From positions 1 to 24,137 of the forward strand of contig PWGR01000129.1 in the NCBI GenBank assembly GCA_003554565.1: 24,137 bases of DNA, written 5' to 3'. Made by a program: the position numbers and the translations under genes. Numbering within the stretch: the stretch's first letter is position 1; each line of letters begins with the position of its first letter. The notes below the pieces were generated by a model. The model ran no database searches, was not told the DNA's origin, and worked only from the letters and a program-made list of their open reading frames with translations. This document shows positions 7,582-16,121 of the stretch, in pieces. Origin of the DNA: Clostridia bacterium. GTDB taxonomy: Bacteria > Bacillota > Sulfobacillia > SLMV01.

Positions 7582-7640
7582 CAGTGCGACTGGGCAGGTT
7601 GTCGGGAAAATGGAGTCAACCGAGGGAAGGTGATGAAGAC

Positions 7641-8843
7641 TTGCAGGGACCTTTGACGGGAGTGCGCGTACTCGATCTATCCAGGGTACTGGCCGGCCCC
7701 TACTGCAGTATGATGCTTGCTGATCTGGGAGCCGAAGTCATAAAGGTGGAACGACCGGACGGCGGAGATGACACGCGCGGCTGGGGGCCGCCATGGGTGG
7801 GCGGCCAGGCGCATTACTTCCTCAGCATAAACAGAAATAAGAAGAGTGTGGCCCTGAATCTCAAGGATGAGTCGGGGAGGCGGGTTGCGCAGGATCTTGC
7901 GAAGCAGAGTGATGTGGTGCTGGAGAACTTCCGCCCCGGCACCGTCGAACGCCTGGGCATGAGCTACGAGGAGCTCAAGGAGAGAAATCCCGGCCTGGTC
8001 TACTGTTCGATATCCGGATTCGGGCAGGACGGCCCTTATCGCGATAGGCCCGCCTATGACGCAATCTTACAGGGTATGGGCGGTTTGATGGGCATCACCG
8101 GGCCGGAAGGTTCCGAGCCGATCAGGGTGGGTGTTGCGGTTGCGGATATTGGCGCCGGCATGCAGGCTGCTTTTTCTATCACGGCCGCGCTGTTTGAAAG
8201 GCAGCGATCCGATCGCGGGCAGTACATAGATGTCAGCATGATGGATGTTCAGGTGTCGTGGATGACCTATATGGCCCATTACTACTTCGCCAGCGGAAAG
8301 CTTCCACCGCGTACCGCATCGGCTCATCCCAGCATAGTTCCGTACCAGGCGTTTCCCGTAGCTGATGGGTGGCTGAATGTGACCGTCGGAAACGACGCAC
8401 TGTGGGGGCGTTTCGCACCACTGGTGGGGATCGATCCCGAGGATGCCCGTTACCGCACCAATTCCGACCGGATAGAGAACCGTGAGGAATTGGTAAAACG
8501 GATTTCCGGGGTCATGCAAAAGCGCACGCGGGATGAATGGACAAAGATCCTGCGCGAGCACGGCATACCGTGCGGTCCAATATATGACCTGGCGGACATC
8601 TTCCGGGATGAACAGGTCCACCACCGTGAGATGGTACAGCAGGTCAACCACTCAGTTGAGGGCGATATCGATGTGCTCGGGGTTCCGGTGCAGTTCTCCC
8701 GGACGCCAGGTGGAATCAGGGAAGCCCCACCGCTTCTGGGCGAGCACACTGCAGAGGTGCTGGACGAGATGGGATATACCGGCGAGCAGATCACGGCCCT
8801 GGCCGACCGGGGAGTCGTGACATTTCCCGGTGCTGACGGATAG
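7641..8843 (+). CDS. Class III (CaiB/BaiF) acyl-CoA transferase
   Basis: 400 residues from a TTG start. RVLDLSRVLAGPYCSMML and ADLGAEVIKVERP are the diagnostic N-terminal CoA-binding signatures. The catalytic aspartate is D140 in AYDAILQG, followed by GLMGITG. The rest matches the interlocked two-domain fold, ending with HTAEVLDEMGY. The TTG at 7641 is chosen because AAGGTG ends 9 bases before it and the family normally begins just before V-R-V-L-D-L; a GTG at 7584 would overlap the hairpin. These enzymes move CoA between a donor (often succinyl-CoA) and a carboxylic acid. Lying directly after sucCD, succinyl-CoA as donor is a reasonable inference, but the acceptor acid is unknown. Confidence 0.87.
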   Translation: MQGPLTGVRVLDLSRVLAGPYCSMMLADLGAEVIKVERPDGGDDTRGWGPPWVGGQAHYFLSINRNKKSVALNLKDESGRRVAQDLAKQSDVVLENFRPGTVERLGMSYEELKERNPGLVYCSISGFGQDGPYRDRPAYDAILQGMGGLMGITGPEGSEPIRVGVAVADIGAGMQAAFSITAALFERQRSDRGQYIDVSMMDVQVSWMTYMAHYYFASGKLPPRTASAHPSIVPYQAFPVADGWLNVTVGNDALWGRFAPLVGIDPEDARYRTNSDRIENREELVKRISGVMQKRTRDEWTKILREHGIPCGPIYDLADIFRDEQVHHREMVQQVNHSVEGDIDVLGVPVQFSRTPGGIREAPPLLGEHTAEVLDEMGYTGEQITALADRGVVTFPGADG

Positions 8844-8864
8844 GCCTGACTCGGGAAAGGACTG

Positions 8865-10085
8865 GTGCGAGTGTATTTGACAGGACTCGAGTGTCCTCGG
8901 TGTAAAGAGAAGCATGCTGCGGACCGGCTGCAGAATCTATGTCACTGTGGGTCACCGCTTCTGGTGCGATACGATATCGGCGCCCTCGCCCGGGATATTG
9001 ACCGGGACGATGTGCTGCGCGGACGTGACGACATGTGGCGCTTTTCATCGTTTCTGCCGGTCCCCGAAGACAAGATTGTGAGCCTGGGCGAGGGAATGAC
9101 CCCGCTTTACTCTCTGGATGGATTTGCCGGCGAGATAGGTATGGACTGCATAACGATCAAAGACGAGGGGTATAACCCGACGGGAACCTTCAAGTCTCGT
9201 GGGGCGTCGTGCGGCATTTCCATGGCGGCTCATCTCGGAGCCGAGACCGTGGCGATGCCCACGGCGGGCAACGCTGGGGGAGCCTGGAGTGCTTACGCGG
9301 CGCGTGCCGGGCTGGACTGCGTGATAGCCATGCCGGAGGACGCCCCGGAGATCACCATGAAGGAGTGCGCCCTGTACGGGGCAGAGACTTACCTGGTGCG
9401 CGGTCTCATTTCTGATGCCGGGCGGATAATCGGCACTGCCTGCGAGCGGTACGGCTGGTTTGACGTATCAACCCTCAAGGAACCGTACCGGATCGAGGGG
9501 AAGAAGACCATGGGGCTGGAGCTGGCCATGCAGCTGGATTGGGATGTACCTGATGCTGTCGTATACCCGGCGGGAGGCGGCGTGGGGCTGATAGGTATCT
9601 GGAAGGCCCTGGAGGAACTCGAGCTCGCCGGATGGATCGGCCCGGAGCGGCCGCGGATGATTGCGGTGCAGTCGGAAGGATGCGCTCCGCTTGTGCGCGC
9701 CTTTGAGGACGGAAGAACTGACTCCGACTTCTGGGAAGGAGCTGAGACCATCGCCGGCGGGATTCGTGTACCGAAAGCTCTCGGGGACTTCCTGGTCCTT
9801 GGGGCCCTGTACGATTCCGGGGGGCGCGCCGTTGAAGTCTCCGATGACGAGATCATGGATGTTCTCCTGACATTAGCTCGCACGGATGGCAGCTTCATAT
9901 GCCCGGAGGCCGCTGCGGCGGTTGCAGGTGTGAAACGGATGCGGGAGGAGGGGGATCTGACCCGGGATGATGAGGTGATGGTGATCAACACCGGCTCAGG
10001 CTTGAAATATGCCGATTTGCTGGAAGCTGACCTGCCGGTGCTGGATAAAGAGGACGAGATTAACGTGACGCCGGAGGGGGAGTGA
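8865..10085 (+). CDS. thrC: Threonine synthase-like PLP enzyme
   Basis: 406 residues of the fold-type II PLP family. The N-terminus has a small zinc-ribbon-like Cys set (C10, C13, C26, C28), as in many bacterial and archaeal threonine synthases. The PLP lysine is K110 in NPTGTFKSRG, and PTAGNAGGAW provides the phosphate-facing loop. VVYPAGGGVGLIGIWKAL is the glycine-rich PLP phosphate cradle. The reaction would be O-phosphohomoserine to threonine plus phosphate; related cysteate or diaminopropionate synthases share the fold, so the name is by best fit. The start is GTG 8865; a GTG two codons later (8871) is better spaced from AAAGGA. No other threonine-pathway gene is nearby. The stop overlaps the nitroreductase start by one base, indicating co-translation. 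Confidence 0.8.
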   Translation: MRVYLTGLECPRCKEKHAADRLQNLCHCGSPLLVRYDIGALARDIDRDDVLRGRDDMWRFSSFLPVPEDKIVSLGEGMTPLYSLDGFAGEIGMDCITIKDEGYNPTGTFKSRGASCGISMAAHLGAETVAMPTAGNAGGAWSAYAARAGLDCVIAMPEDAPEITMKECALYGAETYLVRGLISDAGRIIGTACERYGWFDVSTLKEPYRIEGKKTMGLELAMQLDWDVPDAVVYPAGGGVGLIGIWKALEELELAGWIGPERPRMIAVQSEGCAPLVRAFEDGRTDSDFWEGAETIAGGIRVPKALGDFLVLGALYDSGGRAVEVSDDEIMDVLLTLARTDGSFICPEAAAAVAGVKRMREEGDLTRDDEVMVINTGSGLKYADLLEADLPVLDKEDEINVTPEGE

Positions 10086-10924
10086 TGGTGATGCAGCCGG
10101 AAGATATTCGCGCGATGGTTGATGCGCCGGAGGTCGCGGATAATCTCATGCAGCGGGCGAGCATCCGCAGATTCGAGGAGCGACCCGTGGAGACTGAGAA
10201 GATAGAGGCCTTTGTCCGTGCCGGGCAGCAGGCCCCTTTCACCGGACAGATGTACTCGGTCATTGTCACCACTGAACGGGCCAGGCGGGAGGAGCTGGCC
10301 GGGATATTCGGTCCTCTGGTCACCGGCGCGCCGGTCTTTGCTCTGGTGTGCGTGGATTTCCGCCGGCTGGAGAAGTTCATCGCCGCACGGGGACGAACCA
10401 ACCGGACTGATGACCTGAGTATGCTGTTTCTCGGGATACAGGATGCAGCTTACATGGGGCAGAATATGGTACTCGCGGCAGAGGCGCTGGGGTTGGGCAG
10501 CTGTTTTCTGGGTGCAGCCCCCTTTGCAGCGGACCAGCTGCGCGAGATGTTCTTTATGCCCTCGCGCGTCTATCCTCTGGTCGGTCTGGTTCTGGGTTAC
10601 CCGGCGGAAAGGCCGGGGCCCAGACCGAGAATCCCCCTGGAGTGTGTCCTGCACTGGGATACCTATCAAGACCTCACTGACGAGGGAGTAGAGCGTGCCC
10701 TCGATGTCATGGACGCCGGTTTGATTCGGGAGGGATACTACCGCCGCCTCAATGCCAAGATACCCCTGGATGAGGAAGGGAAAGACGAATTGCCCGCCGA
10801 TGACGATTATGGGTGGGGTGAGCACGTTTCACGCAAGTACAGTTTGCTGCGCCTCAGCGGGATCCGCGACATGCTGTCCCGATCGGGTATAGATACGTCC
10901 GGATCCGGCGAAGTGCAGGGGTGA
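10085..10924 (+). CDS. Nitroreductase-family FMN oxidoreductase
   Basis: 279 residues. RASIRRFEERPV is the standard FMN-phosphate-binding start of the nitroreductase fold (Arg/Ser cluster), with QQAPFTGQM supplying the next FMN contact. The middle has LGIQDAAYMGQNMVLAAEALGLGSCFLG, and VGLVLGYPAERP marks the NfsA-like dimer region. The last 90 residues or so extend past a minimal nitroreductase and include an acidic stretch (DEEGKDELPADDD). ATG 10085 overlaps the thrC stop (TGATG) with GGAGG 7 bases upstream. Family members reduce nitroaromatics, quinones or flavins with NAD(P)H; some have entirely different roles, so the substrate is open. Pairing with a threonine synthase-like gene is not informative about function. 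Confidence 0.83.
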   Translation: MVMQPEDIRAMVDAPEVADNLMQRASIRRFEERPVETEKIEAFVRAGQQAPFTGQMYSVIVTTERARREELAGIFGPLVTGAPVFALVCVDFRRLEKFIAARGRTNRTDDLSMLFLGIQDAAYMGQNMVLAAEALGLGSCFLGAAPFAADQLREMFFMPSRVYPLVGLVLGYPAERPGPRPRIPLECVLHWDTYQDLTDEGVERALDVMDAGLIREGYYRRLNAKIPLDEEGKDELPADDDYGWGEHVSRKYSLLRLSGIRDMLSRSGIDTSGSGEVQG

Positions 10925-10989
10925 AGGCAGTGTGTGACGAATTACGATAACAGCAGCTGATTCTTTCACGGAAGAGGTGGATGCCGTAC

Positions 10990-11625
10990 ATGTTCGTCAA
11001 GAATGCCATGACGCGGCAGGTAGAGACCGTGGCGCCCGGTGCGCATCTGAAGCCCTGCTGGGAGAAGATGCAGGACAGCGGTTATGAGGCTCTTCCCGTC
11101 CGGGACACGCAGACCGGAGAGCTGGTGGGCATCGTAACCGCGGTGGATCTAGTGAACCAGGTCCTGACGGATCTGGAGGCCGGCCTCGGTGTGGATCGCC
11201 AGATCTCCGAGGTTATGACTGGAGATATCCAGACCATCGCGGAGGATGAGATACTGGAGGAGGCGGCGCGGATCATGTATGAGAAAGATTTTACCGCCCT
11301 GCCGGTCACCGGTGACCGCGGTAAACTTGTGGGAATAGTTACCCTGGCAGATCTGGGCAGAATGATAATCAAGATGACGGGTTTTACCGAGCCCGGCACG
11401 CGCATATCACTATTGGTCCCGGATCGGCCGGGCAAGATTGCCGACATCGCGAATATTGTCAGGTCCTGCGGGGAGAGCATATCCAGCGTGGCCACATACA
11501 CTCCCGAGCGTGCCAGTTTCGGCAATGTTGTTCTGCGTTTGAAGACTCATAGCCCCAGGGAAGTGGTACAATCGCTGCGCGACGCGGGATACCGCGTACT
11601 GCACGTCTCGCAGGAATGGGAATAG
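10990..11625 (+). CDS. CBS-CBS-ACT regulatory protein (AcuB-like)
   Basis: 211 residues. CBS domain 1 (about 1-58) starts MFVKNAMTRQVETVAPGA and has PVRDTQTGELVGIVTAVDL. CBS domain 2 (about 73-130) starts ISEVMTGDIQTI and has PVTGDRGKLVGIVTLADL. A C-terminal ACT domain (about 137-208) starts RISLLVPDRPGKIADIANI. The paired CBS domains should bind an adenosyl ligand such as AMP or ATP, and the ACT domain an amino acid or similar small molecule, so this is a cytoplasmic energy/metabolite sensor. B. subtilis AcuB has the same layout. ATG 10990 is preferred over ATG 10981 because GAGGTG (10974-10979) is too close to the earlier codon and the family begins at the later one. The partner protein is unknown. 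Confidence 0.85.
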   Translation: MFVKNAMTRQVETVAPGAHLKPCWEKMQDSGYEALPVRDTQTGELVGIVTAVDLVNQVLTDLEAGLGVDRQISEVMTGDIQTIAEDEILEEAARIMYEKDFTALPVTGDRGKLVGIVTLADLGRMIIKMTGFTEPGTRISLLVPDRPGKIADIANIVRSCGESISSVATYTPERASFGNVVLRLKTHSPREVVQSLRDAGYRVLHVSQEWE

Positions 11626-11667
11626 CTCCGCACCGCGTGTTCGCTGTGCGTACCAGGAGGTGCGGCG

Positions 11668-12099
11668 TTGAGTGATCGTCGGCGGCAGTGGTCGGCAGGG
11701 GCCGCGGTTCGGGGCCCCGCGGGCTGGCTGGTGATCAGAGATCGCTGGGGACAGTGGACTCTTCCCAAGGGAAAGATTGATCCCGGAGAGACCCCACGGG
11801 AGACTGCGGTGCGCGAGATCGAGGAAGAGACCGGGATCTCCGCGCAGATCAAAGAGAGGCTGGGCGAGATCACCTTCAGCTTCTGGAGCCGGGGCCGTCT
11901 CCGGCGCAAGAATGTTATCTACTACCTGGCTGAGACGGATGATTCGGAACTCCGGCCCAATGTCGGGGAAGTGGATGGCGCAAAGTGGGTGAGCGCGCAA
12001 CAGTTACTGTGTTACTGTGATTACGGAAACAATGAGGAGATCTATCGGCTGGCTCTCGTGCAGGCAGGAGGGGAACCGCCCTGCCGCGCTGGATATTGA
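11668..12099 (+). CDS. Nudix hydrolase
   Basis: 143 residues. The complete 23-residue Nudix box runs from G35 to I57: G-x5-E41-x7-R49-E50-I-x-E53-E54-x-G-I, with all metal-binding glutamates present. Upstream are SAGAAVRG and QWTLPKGK, typical of small stand-alone Nudix enzymes that hydrolyse dinucleoside polyphosphates, ADP-ribose or damaged nucleotides. The substrate cannot be read from the sequence. Start TTG 11668 has AGGAGG 6 bases upstream. The last 20 or so residues after the fold (QAGGEPPCRAGY) look unstructured. The stop codon lies inside the -35 box of the tRNA promoter. Confidence 0.86.
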   Translation: MSDRRRQWSAGAAVRGPAGWLVIRDRWGQWTLPKGKIDPGETPRETAVREIEEETGISAQIKERLGEITFSFWSRGRLRRKNVIYYLAETDDSELRPNVGEVDGAKWVSAQQLLCYCDYGNNEEIYRLALVQAGGEPPCRAGY

Positions 12100-12124
12100 C
12101 GGAGCGGCGAATAAGAGTTAAAAT
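12096..12124 (+). promoter_or_regulatory. Sigma-A promoter of tRNA-Pro
   Basis: TTGACG (12096-12101), a 17-base spacer and TAAAAT (12119-12124), each box five of six to consensus. The start of transcription would be near 12131, about 30 bases before the tRNA. The -35 box overlaps the stop codon of the Nudix gene. Confidence 0.75.
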
Positions 12125-12161
12125 ATCGGTCAGAAACAGCAGAGGTTTGTTCAAGTGTAGT

Positions 12162-12236
12162 CGGGATGTGGCCCAGTTTGGCTAGGGCGCCGCGTTCGGG
12201 ACGCGGAGGTCGCGAGTTCAAATCTCGCCATCCCGA
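12162..12236 (+). tRNA. tRNA-Pro (anticodon CGG)
   Basis: A full cloverleaf. The 7-base-pair acceptor stem is 12162-12168 with 12229-12235. The D-arm is GCCC/GGGC, and the anticodon stem is CCGCG/CGCGG around TTCGGGA, with anticodon CGG at 12197-12199. A 5-base variable loop is followed by the T-arm GCGAG-TTCAAAT-CTCGC and discriminator A12236. CCA is not encoded (the next bases are CAT). Reads proline codon CCG, a frequent codon in this GC-rich genome. Confidence 0.96.
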
Positions 12237-12292
12237 CATTTTTCTGCGCAGGTCCGGACGGGTCGGGGGAGTCTTGCGAAAGGAGCAGTCTC

Positions 12293-12502
12293 ATGTCCGG
12301 CAGCATCATAGGAGTACTCAGTGTCCTCACCGGTGCGGCCTGCCTGGGCATATCCCGATCCAGGTGGTTCAGGTGGCGGCTGGAGGAGAAACATAAGGAT
12401 CATGAGGATGCCGAGGATCGCATAAAGAAGAACCTTAGAGACTGGAACTGGATATCCCTGTTTTGGTTTGCGTTCGGCCTCAGCCAGATTCTTATGACCT
12501 GA
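12293..12502 (+). CDS. Small two-helix membrane protein, unknown function
   Basis: 69 residues with AAAGGAG 9 bases before the ATG. Two hydrophobic stretches (about 4-20 and 53-68) flank a highly charged middle (EEKHKDHEDAEDRIKKN), so it is probably a membrane hairpin with a charged loop. I do not recognise a family. It sits between tRNA-Pro and murT and ends just before the murT start, so it could be co-transcribed with the cell-wall genes. Reasonable coding features: good ribosome binding site, sensible amino acid composition and no overlap. Confidence 0.6.
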   Translation: MSGSIIGVLSVLTGAACLGISRSRWFRWRLEEKHKDHEDAEDRIKKNLRDWNWISLFWFAFGLSQILMT

Positions 12503-12519
12503 GAATGGGGGGGCGGCGA

Positions 12520-13944
12520 TTGAACCTGCGGCTGACGGCCGCAGTTGCGGTCGGAAAACTGCTGATAATGGCGCTGCGAGTTGTGGGCCGGGCGGGGACC
12601 ACCCTGCCCGGGCGGGTCGCCCTGGCGCTGGCCCCTGATCTGATCTCCGAGATCTGCCGGGCGGTGGATAACCGGATAGTCGTGACCGGCACCAACGGGA
12701 AGACCACCACTTCGGCTATGCTGGATGCTGTGTTCCGCAGCGCCGGACAAAAGGTCGTACGCAATGTCAGCGGCGCCAACCTGGCCTCGGGGGTGGCCTC
12801 CAGCCTCATTGAACACGCTACTCTCGCAGGGCACCTTCTTGCCGACATACTGATACTGGAACTGGATGAAGCGGCGATACCCTCGCTGGCGCCGCAGGTC
12901 CGTCCCAGGCTTGCAGTGGTTACCAATCTTTTTCGCGACCAGCTGGACAGATTTGGGGAGCTTGACCGCACTGCCACCTTCGTCCGCAGATCGCTGGCCA
13001 GTGCGAGGGAAGTAGCCTGCCTCAATGCTGATGACCCCCAGGTCGCCGGCTTCCAGAGGAGCCTGCCCGATGGCTGTCGTCCGGTTATGTACGGGGTTGA
13101 GCTGTCTGCGCCGCAGCAGAGGCCCGTCCCCGAGCACGGGGTTGGAGTTGACGTGCAGTACTGCTTTGAGTGCGGTGCGCGCTTTTTCTACGATTTCACC
13201 ACCTACGGTCATCTCGGTCACTATACCTGCCCGCAGTGCTCGTCCGCACGGCCGTCCCTTCATGTAATGGGCCTGATAACCGGTGGGGAGGAGGCGGTCG
13301 GGGGGCGCGTACAGCTGCGGCTCTCCGGAGAGCTGGCCCGGGAGGCCGGCGTCACCGAGCTGGAGATCAACCTGCGTGTTCCCGGCATTTATAACATATA
13401 CAACGCGCTGGCGGCCGCGGCGGCCGCAGTCGCCTCAGGTGTAGCTGCGGAGGACGTGCGGGCGGGACTGGAGGCTTTTACGGGGGCATTTGGGCGGATG
13501 GAGAGAGTGCAGGTCAGCTCAGGTGAGTTCTCTCTTGCCCTGGTCAAGAATCCCGCCGGGTTCAATGAGGTCCTGCGAACCGTACAGGAGGACGCGGGAG
13601 ACAAGGTGCTGGTGCTTGCGGTCAATGATCACGCTGCCGACGGCCGGGATATCTCCTGGCTCTGGGATGTGCAGTTCGCCCAGTTTTCTGATTCACCGGA
13701 GGTTTCCTTCATCAGCAGCGGTCTGCGCGCGCACGACATGGCCGTACGCCTGAAGTATGCGCAGGTCCCCCGGGAGCGCATCACTGTCGTGCCGGAGCCT
13801 TCCGCCGCGGTGGAGGCTGCCCTCGATTCTTCCGGAGGTTCGGCGGAGGTATTTGTGCTCTGTACGTATACTGCGATGCTATCGCTCCGGTCGGAGTTGA
13901 GCTCCCGGGGAGCGGTACCGGATATGTGGAAGGGGGTACGGTGA
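12520..13944 (+). CDS. murT: Lipid II isoglutaminyl synthase, MurT subunit
   Basis: Mur-ligase-like subunit of the MurT/GatD complex that amidates the alpha-carboxyl of D-Glu in lipid II, typical of Gram-positive bacteria. About 474 residues. The N-terminus has GKLLIMALRVVGRAGTTLPG, followed by the ATP loop VTGTNGKTTT (K61) and the Mur-ligase element VTNLFRDQLDRFGE. A Cys4 ribbon (CFEC...CPQC, near residues 214-242) is characteristic of MurT. The C-terminal DUF1727-type domain carries NDHAADGRDISWLWD near 368-382; its Asp (about 376) completes the GatD catalytic triad. TTG 12520 is chosen because MurT normally begins at this N-L-R-L segment and a G-rich stretch lies about 7 bases upstream; ATG 12505 is the alternative. 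The stop overlaps the gatD start. Confidence 0.93.
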   Translation: MNLRLTAAVAVGKLLIMALRVVGRAGTTLPGRVALALAPDLISEICRAVDNRIVVTGTNGKTTTSAMLDAVFRSAGQKVVRNVSGANLASGVASSLIEHATLAGHLLADILILELDEAAIPSLAPQVRPRLAVVTNLFRDQLDRFGELDRTATFVRRSLASAREVACLNADDPQVAGFQRSLPDGCRPVMYGVELSAPQQRPVPEHGVGVDVQYCFECGARFFYDFTTYGHLGHYTCPQCSSARPSLHVMGLITGGEEAVGGRVQLRLSGELAREAGVTELEINLRVPGIYNIYNALAAAAAAVASGVAAEDVRAGLEAFTGAFGRMERVQVSSGEFSLALVKNPAGFNEVLRTVQEDAGDKVLVLAVNDHAADGRDISWLWDVQFAQFSDSPEVSFISSGLRAHDMAVRLKYAQVPRERITVVPEPSAAVEAALDSSGGSAEVFVLCTYTAMLSLRSELSSRGAVPDMWKGVR

Positions 13945-14705
13945 TGCGCATCAGAATCGCCCACCTGTACCCGGACCTCATGAACCTGTACGGTGACCGG
14001 GGAAATATCATTGCCCTGCGCAGGCGATGCGAATGGCGGGGGATCGAGGTACAAGTAGAGGCCATCGATGTGGGCGGGCAGCTGGGACCGGGTGATTGGG
14101 ACTTACTGTTCATCGGGGGCGGACAGGATCGCCAGCAGGAGCTGGTCTGGCGCGATCTGCAGGACAAAAAGGATGCACTACTGCAGGCGGCGGAGGATGG
14201 AGTAGTGATGCTTGCGGTCTGTGGGGGCTACCAGCTCTTCGGCCGGAGCTATCAAACCAGTGTAGGTGAGCAGATCCCCGGGGTGGGGATATTTGACATG
14301 GAGACGGTGGCGGGCGAGAACCGCATAATCGGAGATGCGGTAATCGAGTCGTCCCTGCTGTTGGAACCCCGGACCCTGGTAGGTTTCGAGAACCATGCCG
14401 GTCGAACCCGCCTGGGAGAGGGATCGAGACCCCTTGGCTCGGTTCTGGTGGGCCGGGGCAACAACGGTCGCGACGACAGCGAGGGATGTGTGTGCGGTAA
14501 TGCCTTCGGCACCTACCTGCATGGATCATTTCTCCCCAAAAACCCCCACTTCACAGATCACCTTCTTTCGCGGGTGCTGGAGCGGCGGGGCGAAAGCCCG
14601 GCACTTGCGTCTCTGGACGATGATCTGGAGTGGCAGGCACATGAGACGGCGCGGCTGAGGGCGCGGCGGGTCACCCGGCGCTTCAGGCCTCGCTCGCTTC
14701 GCTGA
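13944..14705 (+). CDS. gatD: Lipid II isoglutaminyl synthase, glutaminase subunit GatD
   Basis: 253 residues, class I glutamine amidotransferase of the CobB/CobQ type. It begins MRIRIAHLYPDLMNLYGDRGN, the GatD hallmark. The nucleophile is C93 in LAVCGGYQLFG, and the histidine is H193 in GTYLHGSFL; their positions agree closely with those known for S. aureus GatD. It hydrolyses glutamine and hands ammonia to MurT for amidation of lipid II. ATG 13944 overlaps the murT stop (TGATG), so the two are co-translated. The C-terminal tail is very arginine-rich (RLRARRVTRRFRPRSLR), perhaps for contact with MurT or the membrane surface. The gene converges with the permease gene, 21 bases apart. Confidence 0.93.
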   Translation: MRIRIAHLYPDLMNLYGDRGNIIALRRRCEWRGIEVQVEAIDVGGQLGPGDWDLLFIGGGQDRQQELVWRDLQDKKDALLQAAEDGVVMLAVCGGYQLFGRSYQTSVGEQIPGVGIFDMETVAGENRIIGDAVIESSLLLEPRTLVGFENHAGRTRLGEGSRPLGSVLVGRGNNGRDDSEGCVCGNAFGTYLHGSFLPKNPHFTDHLLSRVLERRGESPALASLDDDLEWQAHETARLRARRVTRRFRPRSLR

Positions 14706-14726
14706 TTGAAGCCGTTCTGCGGGATA

Positions 14727-16121
14727 TCACAGGCGCCCGAGAAGTATCCACCAGCCAATCTGCCCCGCGACGGTGATGACAGTGATGAGTGCCTGAGCCG
14801 GGAAGAAGCGCAGAGTCTCCCGTTCGGTGAAGGCTCCAGTGTCACCCACACCCACCAGAACCATGAGATTGTGAAAAGGGAGTGCGATTCCCATAACTGA
14901 TGTACTGTAGATGAGAAGCGCCGGTGCGAATGTCGGGACCTGAAACTGCAGGGCCATGGCAACGAGAGGGGGAGCCAGCATGGACAGGGTGGCAAGAACG
15001 CTGCCAATAAACAGGTGAAGAATGAAGCCGACCGCGGCTACATATCCCAAAATGAAGAGGGCATGTTCAGATACTCGCCCGGGGACGATGAAATGCAGGA
15101 TCCAGTCGGTCAGTCCGGTGGCCTCACTTACAGACCCAATGGCCAGCGCCGCGGTTGCAAACAGTAGGGCCGACCAGTCAATTCCTTCGGAGACGTCTGA
15201 ATCTCGCAGAATCCCGCCGATACCGGGCAGGGCCATGCCTGCGCCGGTGCCCAGGGCGATCCAGCCGGGATGAATCCCGTGCAGAAAATCGGTGGTCCAT
15301 AGCAGCAGGGCCATTCCTACCCACGCCAGGACCCGGAGCTCACCGGGCGAAATTGCGCCGAGTTCGCTGTGTTTTTCCCGCCAGTGGTGCGGATCAATGG
15401 TCAGGGGGACGGGATCGAACACTATCAGGTGGGCGATCAACATCAGCCCGGCGGCCAGCAGAGACGGTACGGCCATGAGTACGGCCCATTCCAACCAGGA
15501 GATCCCCCCGGCCAGTGATGCAGTGACCGGGTTCAGGATTGCCTCCGAGGTCAGAAACATCATGGATGCGGGCACCGATCCCATGAACACGCAGAAGCCC
15601 AGGTTTGCCCGTCCCCGCGCGCCAACATCGGAACTGCGGATAATCTCTCTGACGAGGGCCATTATGAGAAAGGCGCGCGGGAAAGGGAGAGGGACGAGCG
15701 GTGCTAAAATGATGTTCAGGATGTATATCATCACTACCAGCTGTCGGTAGGAATGAACGTAGCGGCTCACCAGCAGCACTGCTATGCGCTCGGCGAGCCC
15801 GACCCGTGTTACCGCCCGGGCGATGAGGTATGCGCCGATCATCAACCAGGCCATCGGGCCGGCCCAGAAGCCGAAGAGATCTTCCGCTGCCCCAATCCCG
15901 GTGACGGCAAACAGAAAGAGCATGAGCATTGAAGTATAGGCGGGCGGGATGACAGCCATGGCCCACCAGAGCACAGTCAACAGGATGCCGACCAGGGCCA
16001 GGCGGGCCTCGACCGGCAATCCAGTTGAGGCGGTCAACCACAGCCCTCCCGTGACTACCAGTGCGGACAGTGCCCCTGCGGCGTGTCTGCGGTCCAAGTG
16101 ACCCCACATGCAGAAATCCAT
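14727..16121 (-). CDS. SLC13/DASS-like anion permease
   Basis: 464 residues with about 11-12 hydrophobic helices and two inverted halves, as in the divalent-anion:Na+ symporter (SLC13) and related ion-transporter superfamily. Recognisable elements are the N-terminal WWAMAVIPPAYTSMLMLFLF and GPMAWLMIGAYLIARAV, with IDWSALLFATAALAIGSVSE opening the second half. The SNT motifs that bind Na+ and carboxylate in typical DASS carriers are absent: the corresponding regions read PLPFPRAFL and FIGSVLATL. The substrate is therefore uncertain (carboxylate, sulfate or another anion). The start is unclear: ATG 16121 or ATG 16109, neither with a good ribosome binding site. A c-di-GMP-I riboswitch points towards the gene from about 0.8 kb upstream. 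Confidence 0.75.
   Translation of the reverse strand: MDFCMWGHLDRRHAAGALSALVVTGGLWLTASTGLPVEARLALVGILLTVLWWAMAVIPPAYTSMLMLFLFAVTGIGAAEDLFGFWAGPMAWLMIGAYLIARAVTRVGLAERIAVLLVSRYVHSYRQLVVMIYILNIILAPLVPLPFPRAFLIMALVREIIRSSDVGARGRANLGFCVFMGSVPASMMFLTSEAILNPVTASLAGGISWLEWAVLMAVPSLLAAGLMLIAHLIVFDPVPLTIDPHHWREKHSELGAISPGELRVLAWVGMALLLWTTDFLHGIHPGWIALGTGAGMALPGIGGILRDSDVSEGIDWSALLFATAALAIGSVSEATGLTDWILHFIVPGRVSEHALFILGYVAAVGFILHLFIGSVLATLSMLAPPLVAMALQFQVPTFAPALLIYSTSVMGIALPFHNLMVLVGVGDTGAFTERETLRFFPAQALITVITVAGQIGWWILLGRL

Noticed and set aside
9389..10825. 478-codon open frame on the minus strand
   Set aside because: It lies antisense to thrC and the nitroreductase, has Ser/Pro/Arg-rich shadow composition and no motif; a by-product of GC-rich codon use on the other strand.
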